This document shows, one piece after another, positions 1 to 4,351 of a DNA stretch of 5,315 bases. Numbering within the stretch: position 1 is the stretch's first letter; each line of letters opens with the position of its first letter. Position numbers and translations under genes: made by a program. The notes below the pieces were generated by a model that had not been told where the DNA came from, did no database searches, and saw nothing but the letters and a program-made list of their open reading frames with translations. This stretch comes from Comamonadaceae bacterium. GTDB lineage: Bacteria; Pseudomonadota; Gammaproteobacteria; Burkholderiales; Burkholderiaceae_C. The stretch spans positions 1-5,315 of the forward strand of contig CANHGF010000203.1 in the NCBI GenBank assembly GCA_947460065.1. Direction: 5' to 3'.

Positions 1-94
1 CGCCTCGGCTAGCGCCTCGGCTAGCGCCTCGGCTAGCGCCTCGGCTAGCGCCTCGGCTAGCGCCTCGGCTAGCGCCTCGGCTAGCGCCTCGGCT
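1..94. repeat. Perfect 12-bp tandem array, 7.8 copies, cut by the left window edge
   Basis: The unit cgcctcggctag repeats without a mismatch for seven full copies plus ten bases and breaks off at position 95. Because the unit is a multiple of three, changes in copy number keep any reading frame. Two of six frames have a TAG in every unit. The other four are open and would encode repeated Ala-Ser, Pro-Arg-Leu-Ala (both +), Leu-Ala-Glu-Ala or Ser-Arg-Gly-Ala (both -). The minus Leu-Ala-Glu-Ala frame is open from a GTG at 129 to the edge, with an Arg/Gly-rich start (VRVGAARRGRGG), but no ribosome site stands at a usable distance. Each junction contains gctagc, so CTAG, usually rare in proteobacterial DNA, occurs every 12 bp. 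Perfect identity suggests recent expansion by slippage. Whether it is coding, intergenic or a contig-end artefact cannot be decided here. Confidence 0.95.
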
Positions 95-190
95 CCTCCT
101 CTACCTCGCCGCGCAGCGCCCACCCGCACGCCCTCTGGTGGTGCGAGCGACGCGCCCTCGGCTCAGGTGGCCCGGGCCATGTGTGCGAGC
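95..190. other. Short region between the tandem array and the FAD-enzyme stop, no gene called
   Basis: This stretch lies downstream of the minus-strand FAD enzyme. It holds a 12-bp perfect palindrome, tggcccgggcca (168-179), with no T-run on either side. It also holds two copies of gtgcgagc (141-148 and 183-190) and one degenerate relative of the array unit, gcgccctcggct (152-163). A plus-strand frame open from position 3 ends at TAG 192-194, overlapping the minus stop through a shared CTAG. Its translation is Pro/Arg/Leu/Ala-rich and resembles no family I know, so it is not called as a gene. Confidence 0.5.
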
Positions 191-1615
191 CTAGACCCTC
201 AGTACCCGACCCGGATTGAGGATCCCCTGCGGGTCCAGGGCGCGTTTGACCGCGCGCATCATCTCGAGCGCCACTGGGCTCTTGTGGTGTTCGAGCTCGC
301 CCACCTTGAGGCCGCCGACGCCGTGCTCGGCCGAGATCGAGCCGCCGAAGGCGCGCACCGCTTCGTAGACCAGGCTGTTGACCCGTGCCTCCTGTGTTTT
401 CAGGAAAAGCTTGGAATCCCCGCCCACAGGTGCCTGCACGTTGTAGTGCAGATTGCCATCGCCTAGATGCCCGAAATTGACCACCCGTACGCCGGCGATT
501 TCGCCTTCGAGCAGGGCTTGGGCGTGGGCCACAAATTCCGGGATGCGTGAGATCGGCACCGAAATATCGTGCTTGATGTTGAGCCCCTCTTCGGCTTGGG
601 CCAGCGGGATGGACTCGCGAACATGCCAAAGCTGCTGCGCCTGGCTGATGTTTTCGGCCACCACCGCATCGCCGACCAGGCCTTGCTCCAAAGCTTGCTC
701 CAGCAAGCGCTCGAGCATGGCCCGGGCGTGCTCGGGCGACTCGTGGTCGGAGTGTTCGAGCAGTACGCCATAAGCGCTGCTGTCATGAAACGGTACGCGC
801 AATTGGGGAAAGTGCTTGACCACCAGGCTCAGCGCGAACTGACTCATCACCTCAAAGCCGGTCAGGCAGGCACTGAGCTGCTGCTGTGCCAGGCCCAGCA
901 GGGCGACCGCCTTTTCCATCGAGTCCACCGCCGCCCAGGCGGTCAATTGCGCCGTCGGCAGGGGGTAGAGCTTGAGGGTGGCTGCGGTGATCACGCCCAG
1001 CGTGCCTTCGCTGCCGATGAAGAGGTCGCGCAGGTCATAACCGGTGTTGTCCTTGCGCAGGCCCGAGAGGCCCTCCCAGACCTCGCCCTGGGCCGTGACC
1101 ACTTGCAGGCCCAGGCAGAGCTCGCGGGTGTTACCGTAGCGCAGCACCTGCGTGCCGCCGGCGTTGGTGGCCAGGTTGCCGCCTATGGTGCAACTGCCTT
1201 CGGCAGCCAAGCTCAGGGGAAACAGCAGGCCCTCTTGCTGTGCGCGTTCCTGCAAGGCCTGCAGGATGCAGCCGGCTTCGACCGTCACGGTGAGGTTGGC
1301 CTTGTCGATGGCCAGCACCCGGTTCATGCGCTGCATGCTGAGCACCACCTGGCGGCCAGAATCGTCGGGGGTGGAGCCCACCACCAGCCCGGTGTTGCCG
1401 CCTTGCGGCACCATGCTCACCCCATGCCTTGCACAAGCTTGCACCACCTGCGCCACCTGAGTGGCTGAGTCGGGGCGCACCACTGCCAGTGCCTTGCCGC
1501 GGCTCCTCTTGCGCCAGTCGGACTCCCAGGCGCTCAGATCGCCATCTTTGAGCACATGGGCAGGCCCGCAGATCTGCGCCAGTTCTTGCAGCAGTGTGGC
1601 GCAGGGCTGGCTCAC
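191..1615 (-). CDS. FAD-binding oxidase, GlcD / D-2-hydroxyacid dehydrogenase type
   Basis: This is a 474-residue flavoenzyme of the FAD-binding oxidase/transferase type 4 family (GlcD, D-lactate dehydrogenase, D-2-hydroxyglutarate dehydrogenase). These enzymes oxidise a D-2-hydroxyacid to the 2-oxoacid and pass electrons to a quinone, cytochrome or flavoprotein. The N-terminal PCMH-type FAD domain shows the loop QGGNTGLVVGS (71-81), GGNLATNAGG (145-154) and GYDLRDLFIGSEGTLGVIT (192-210). The C-terminal substrate domain shows RES (333-335), KHDISVP (348-354), FGHLGDGNLHYN (381-392), SAEHGVG (428-434) and LDPQGILNPG (460-469). H383, H390 and E430 match the expected metal ligands, and H431 the catalytic histidine. 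By spacing with human D2HGDH (from memory), R333 and K348 match substrate residues, with Pro at the usual Thr position. The GTG start overlaps the DUF2069 stop as GTGA, has GAGG seven bases upstream and gives family-typical length; an in-frame start at 1693 would add 26 low-complexity residues. The exact substrate is not determined. Confidence 0.93.
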   Translation of the reverse strand: MSQPCATLLQELAQICGPAHVLKDGDLSAWESDWRKRSRGKALAVVRPDSATQVAQVVQACARHGVSMVPQGGNTGLVVGSTPDDSGRQVVLSMQRMNRVLAIDKANLTVTVEAGCILQALQERAQQEGLLFPLSLAAEGSCTIGGNLATNAGGTQVLRYGNTRELCLGLQVVTAQGEVWEGLSGLRKDNTGYDLRDLFIGSEGTLGVITAATLKLYPLPTAQLTAWAAVDSMEKAVALLGLAQQQLSACLTGFEVMSQFALSLVVKHFPQLRVPFHDSSAYGVLLEHSDHESPEHARAMLERLLEQALEQGLVGDAVVAENISQAQQLWHVRESIPLAQAEEGLNIKHDISVPISRIPEFVAHAQALLEGEIAGVRVVNFGHLGDGNLHYNVQAPVGGDSKLFLKTQEARVNSLVYEAVRAFGGSISAEHGVGGLKVGELEHHKSPVALEMMRAVKRALDPQGILNPGRVLRV

Positions 1616-1986
1616 GGCTGGGCCTCGTCCACGCGTGGCGCTGCCAGCCTGACCCGCACGTGCAGGGCGCAGGCGGTGAACAAGCTCAAGCACAGGGCGA
1701 CCTCGACCAGCGCTAGGATATTGCCCGGAGGCTTGTCGCTCCAGGCGCGCACTGCTCCCTCAGTGAAGTAGAGCCAGACCATCAGGCTGACCCAGCGGTA
1801 GGTATAGAGCTTTCTCTTGAGCAGGCCCGCCAGCGGCAGGCATAGCGGCAGCACCTTGAGTGCCAGCAGCGAGCCGCCCGGCCGTATCGGGGCCAGCCAC
1901 ATCTCCCACGCGAGCCCCAGGATGATCAGGCCGGCCAGGCTGCCGACGGCCAGCCAGCGGGTGAAGTCGACGGAGGGATTGTTCAT
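1612..1986 (-). CDS. DUF2069 family small inner-membrane protein
   Basis: This 124-residue, strongly hydrophobic protein has about four membrane segments (roughly residues 11-31, 39-55, 62-78 and 89-108) and a short charged tail ending in DEAQP. The blocks WEMWLAPIRPGG (28-38), LALKVLPLCLPLAGLL (41-56) and YTYRWVSLMVWLYFTEG (61-77) are what I recognise as DUF2069, an uncharacterised inner-membrane family of beta- and gammaproteobacteria. No catalytic motif is visible. Its TGA overlaps the GTG of the FAD enzyme downstream, so the two are probably one operon. The ATG at 1986 is the only ATG that retains the first membrane segment; upstream the frame has no start before a stop at 2019. No purine-rich ribosome site precedes it (the upstream bases read CCATCCCC), and the divergent yihY start is 9 or 21 bp away. 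A leaderless or very short 5' end is therefore possible. Function unknown. Confidence 0.85.
   Translation of the reverse strand: MNNPSVDFTRWLAVGSLAGLIILGLAWEMWLAPIRPGGSLLALKVLPLCLPLAGLLKRKLYTYRWVSLMVWLYFTEGAVRAWSDKPPGNILALVEVALCLSLFTACALHVRVRLAAPRVDEAQP
1623..1626 (-). promoter_or_regulatory. Ribosome binding site deciding the FAD-enzyme start
   Basis: GAGG lies within the last codons of the DUF2069 gene, seven bases before the GTG at 1615. The start shares GTGA with the DUF2069 stop, so re-initiation by ribosomes finishing DUF2069 is likely. The match is only four bases, which fits a coupled rather than independent start. Confidence 0.5.
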
Positions 1987-1999
1987 GGGGATGGCATGA
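1972..1999 (+). promoter_or_regulatory. Shine-Dalgarno-like site and four-codon leader ORF abutting yihY
   Basis: GGAGGGA (1972-1978) lies six bases before ATG 1985, which opens ATG GGG ATG GCA TGA (MGMA). The leader stop TGA (1997-1999) overlaps the possible yihY ATG at 1996 as ATGA. The site lies inside the antisense DUF2069 coding sequence (Asn-Asn-Pro-Ser-Val codons), so it may be accidental. No other strong ribosome site precedes either candidate yihY start. Confidence 0.3.
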
Positions 2000-2007
2000 T
2001 ACCGGGC

Positions 2008-3204
2008 ATGTCGTTTTCAGCCCTCGAGCACACCCTGATGCACTTTCCCTGGAGGGATACTGCGCGCACCCTGCGCGAACGCTTCCGTGAAGACCGGTTG
2101 GGGCTGAGCGCAAGCAGCCTGACCTTCACCACCTCGATCGCCCTGGTGCCCTTCTTGACGGTGGCACTGGCCATCTTCACTGCCTTTCCCATGTTCGCCA
2201 AATTGCAGGGGGTGGTGCAGACTTGGCTGGTGGAAAGCCTGGTGCCTGAGCACATTGCCAGGCAGGTGCTCGGATACCTGAGCCAGTTCACCCGGCAGGC
2301 CAGCCGCCTGGGTGCGGTCGGTCTGGCGGTATTGGTCCTGTCTGTGCTGACGCTGGTGATGACGATAGAGCGCACCCTTAACGGCATCTGGCGGGTGCAG
2401 CGGGTGCGGCCGCTGGTCCAGCGGCTTTTTATCTATTGGGGGGTGATCACCCTGGGCCCACTGCTGCTGGCCGCAAGCCTGGCCGCCACCTCCCAGTTCA
2501 TGCCACTGCTGGCCGGCAGCAAGGCCCTGTCGGGCTTGAGTGCCTGGCTGCTCGACGCTCTGGAATTCGTGCTGCACGCCGGCGCGATGGCGGCGCTGTT
2601 TCGCTACATGCCCAACACCCATGTCGCCTGGGGCCATGCATGGAGTGGCGGCGTGTTCGTCGCCGCCGGTCTGGGTTTGGCCAAACAGTTGCTGGCCTTC
2701 TACCTCCAAAGCGTGCCCACGTACTCCTTGGTCTACGGCGCCTTTGCCACCGTGCCCATCTTGCTGGTCTGGATATACCTCGCCTGGTTGATCGTTCTCA
2801 TGGGCGCCGTGGTCACTGCCTATCTGCCAAGCCTGCTCTCCGGCCATGCCCGGCGCCTGGGCCGGGTGGGCTGGCCTTTCGAGCTGGCGCTGGCCTGTGT
2901 TCAGCAACTGCACCGCGCCCGTGGCGCCCAGCCGCACGGCCTGAGCGCTCAAGCCCTTGCCCGCGCCCTGAATGTGGACCAGCTGCAGCTCGAGCCTCTG
3001 CTACAGACCCTCAGGCAAATCCAGTGGATCGCAGCGGTCGAGCCGGCGGACGGGGCAGAACCGGTCTGGGTCCTGCTGGCCGACCCTGAGCAAACCCTGC
3101 TGGCTCCGCTGGCCGAAGTGCTGCTGCTCGAGCGCGGCCCGAGCACCGAGCGCTTTTGGCAGGGTAGCGGCTGGCAAAGCATGAGCCTGCGATCGGTGCT
3201 CTGA
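2008..3204 (+). CDS. yihY: YihY/BrkB family inner-membrane protein (UPF0761)
   Basis: This 398-residue polytopic membrane protein belongs to the YihY/BrkB family. Members were once mislabelled ribonuclease BN; Bordetella BrkB is linked to serum resistance, and the molecular function is unsettled. About six membrane segments are visible (roughly 34-60, 101-119, 141-162, 178-200, 212-233, 245-272). Family blocks are RFREDRLGLSASSLTFTT (25-42) followed by ALVP, ERTLNGIWRVQR (121-132) and YGAFATVPILLVWIYLAW (243-260). After the membrane part comes a soluble tail of about 110 residues (290-398) with Leu/Gln-rich helices and a strand-like VWVLLADP, resembling a winged-helix fold; E. coli YihY is about 290 residues and lacks it. 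The start at 2008 (MSFSAL) gives the usual short lead before the FPWRDTARTLRERF block. ATG 1996, four codons earlier, is equally in frame and adjoins the MGMA leader. The gene diverges from DUF2069 with almost no gap, so its promoter must lie within DUF2069. Confidence 0.92.
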   Translation: MSFSALEHTLMHFPWRDTARTLRERFREDRLGLSASSLTFTTSIALVPFLTVALAIFTAFPMFAKLQGVVQTWLVESLVPEHIARQVLGYLSQFTRQASRLGAVGLAVLVLSVLTLVMTIERTLNGIWRVQRVRPLVQRLFIYWGVITLGPLLLAASLAATSQFMPLLAGSKALSGLSAWLLDALEFVLHAGAMAALFRYMPNTHVAWGHAWSGGVFVAAGLGLAKQLLAFYLQSVPTYSLVYGAFATVPILLVWIYLAWLIVLMGAVVTAYLPSLLSGHARRLGRVGWPFELALACVQQLHRARGAQPHGLSAQALARALNVDQLQLEPLLQTLRQIQWIAAVEPADGAEPVWVLLADPEQTLLAPLAEVLLLERGPSTERFWQGSGWQSMSLRSVL

Positions 3205-3262
3205 GGCATCAACACATGGGGCGCGCGCCCAGCCTGGCCCTTGGTTTTGCTGGCAGCGTGTT
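3205..3262. other. Convergent gap with GC palindrome, possible weak terminator
   Basis: These 58 bases separate the 3' ends of yihY (+) and the CrtC-like gene (-). They include gggcgcgcgccc (3219-3230), a perfect 12-bp palindrome that could form a four-pair GC hairpin from either strand. On the plus strand the next bases are agcctggccc and only then ttggtttt, so there is no proper U-tract; the minus strand has none either. A bidirectional termination role is suggested by position only. Confidence 0.25.
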
Positions 3263-4351
3263 TCAATTCAAACGCAACGGCGCGGTGTAGCCCGTCATCT
3301 CGAGGTAGCCCAGGCCGACGCGGCGCCCCTGGCTGTCGCGCAGCTCGCTCAGCCCTTCCCAATAAATGCCGCCTGTCGAGTTGCGGCTGTCGAGTTCCTG
3401 CTGGTCGAGCAGGGCGGCAGCGGTATGGGTGCCGGCCGGGCTGTCGATTTGCCACTGCACCGGATAGCGCGCCCGAGAGCTGGGGCTGACCCAATAGCGC
3501 ATGGGCCGCATGCGCACCTCCTCGGGGGTAAAGCTGATGCTGGCGCCACCGGCCTTGCGAAACGAGCCGCCGGCCCACAGGGCGCTGCCGTCGGCACGGC
3601 GCAGGGTGAAGGCGGTCAGCGCACTGCCGTCGTCTAGGTTCATGCCTATCCAGTCCCAGCCTACCGCTTCGGGATGCAGGATCTCTTCGCTCCATTCATG
3701 GTCCAGCCAGGCTCGGCCTTCAACAGCCATGCGTCTGCCCAGCACGCTTATCACCCCTTGGGCAGCCAGCTGCGGTTGGCTGTAGTAGTAGCTGGCCTGC
3801 CTTTCCTGAGGCCCCTTGCGCGACAGGCCCTGCTGGCCTTGCAGCAGCAGCGGCTGGGTGGTTTTGAACACCATCTCCAGCCCGATATCGCGAGCCGGAA
3901 GGCTGGCGTGGTAGGTGCTGGATTGAGGCGTGCCTTCGCGCCTGAGCTGCCAGCGCTCCAGGCGCAGCCCGGTGTCTTCAGTGGACGCCTGCGCCAGCCC
4001 AAAGCCTTCGCGAGCTATGGCTTGGTCATGCCAGAGCCGCCCGCCTTGTACATCGGTCACAGCCACATGGGCGAAGATGAGCTGGCGCGCGGCAAAGCGC
4101 GAGCGCATGCCTTGGGTTACATCTACCCGGCTGCGAAAGAAGGTGAGCTGAAAACCCAGCAGTCCGCCCTTGGGCTCAAGCCCATAGCCGGTGATGTACC
4201 ACCACTCGGTCCGCAGCTGCGGGTGGGCACCAAAGTCGCGCGGAAAGACGAGTGCCTGCGCTGGCAGGGCCTGTGTGCCCGGGCTCGCGGCGGGCAGCAA
4301 GGTGCCGGCCAGGGCCTGCATCAGGGCGCGGCGTTGTAGCGGGCTGGGCAT
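3263..4351 (-). CDS. Secreted CrtC/AttH-like (lipocalin-like, COG5621) protein
   Basis: This 362-residue exported protein belongs to the CrtC/AttH lipocalin-like group, often labelled predicted secreted hydrolase. The fold is a two-domain calycin barrel, related by sequence to carotenoid hydratase CrtC; a lipid or hydrophobic ligand is the usual guess, but no substrate is proven. The N-terminus (SPLQRRALMQALAGTLLP) looks like a twin-arginine leader: RR at 7-8, a mildly hydrophobic core, an Ala-rich cleavage zone near 28-33 and no lipobox Cys. Hallmarks are HPQLRTEWWYITGYG (43-57), FQLTFFRSR (67-75), LIFAHVAVTD (91-100), LDHEWSEEI (216-224) and GWDWIGMNLDDGSALTAF (231-248). The C-terminal barrel includes GGIYWEG and GLGYLEMTGY. 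The start is ATG 4351, because AAGGAGG lies seven bases upstream; the in-frame GTG 4354 would be only four bases from it. The ATG overlaps the permease TGA by one base, so the two are coupled and the protein probably works with that ABC system in the periplasm. Confidence 0.9.
   Translation of the reverse strand: MPSPLQRRALMQALAGTLLPAASPGTQALPAQALVFPRDFGAHPQLRTEWWYITGYGLEPKGGLLGFQLTFFRSRVDVTQGMRSRFAARQLIFAHVAVTDVQGGRLWHDQAIAREGFGLAQASTEDTGLRLERWQLRREGTPQSSTYHASLPARDIGLEMVFKTTQPLLLQGQQGLSRKGPQERQASYYYSQPQLAAQGVISVLGRRMAVEGRAWLDHEWSEEILHPEAVGWDWIGMNLDDGSALTAFTLRRADGSALWAGGSFRKAGGASISFTPEEVRMRPMRYWVSPSSRARYPVQWQIDSPAGTHTAAALLDQQELDSRNSTGGIYWEGLSELRDSQGRRVGLGYLEMTGYTAPLRLN

Noticed and set aside
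1..94. CRISPR array or plasmid iterons
   Set aside because: The units are directly abutting with no spacers, only 12 bp long, and no Cas or replication gene is nearby.
167..466. Plus-strand frame continuing from the array through GTG 167 to 466
   Set aside because: The frame is open from position 2, but 275 bases of it are antisense to the conserved C-terminus of the FAD enzyme. The product resembles no known family.
81..629. Minus-strand frame ending inside the array
   Set aside because: It overlaps the FAD enzyme on the same strand in another frame. The translation is Arg/Gly/Pro-rich and its stop is simply the TAG of the repeat unit.
569..1468. Long plus-strand frame (299 codons) antisense to the FAD enzyme
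   Set aside because: It lies wholly opposite a gene with clear family motifs. Its translation is Gln/His/Ala/Gly-rich with no recognisable domain, as expected for a shadow in GC-rich DNA.
2017..2952. Long minus-strand frame (311 codons) antisense to yihY
   Set aside because: Gln/Gly/His-rich translation without a fold or family. It overlaps the conserved membrane core of YihY and is best explained by codon bias.
2436..3089. Plus-strand frame of 217 codons within yihY
   Set aside because: It is a frame-shifted copy of the same DNA with Arg/Pro/Gly-rich translation, while the yihY frame keeps membrane segments and family motifs throughout.
3674..4339. Plus-strand frame of 221 codons antisense to the CrtC/AttH-like gene
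   Set aside because: It covers the hallmark TEWWY and LDHEW coding region in reverse and has no ribosome site or recognisable motif.
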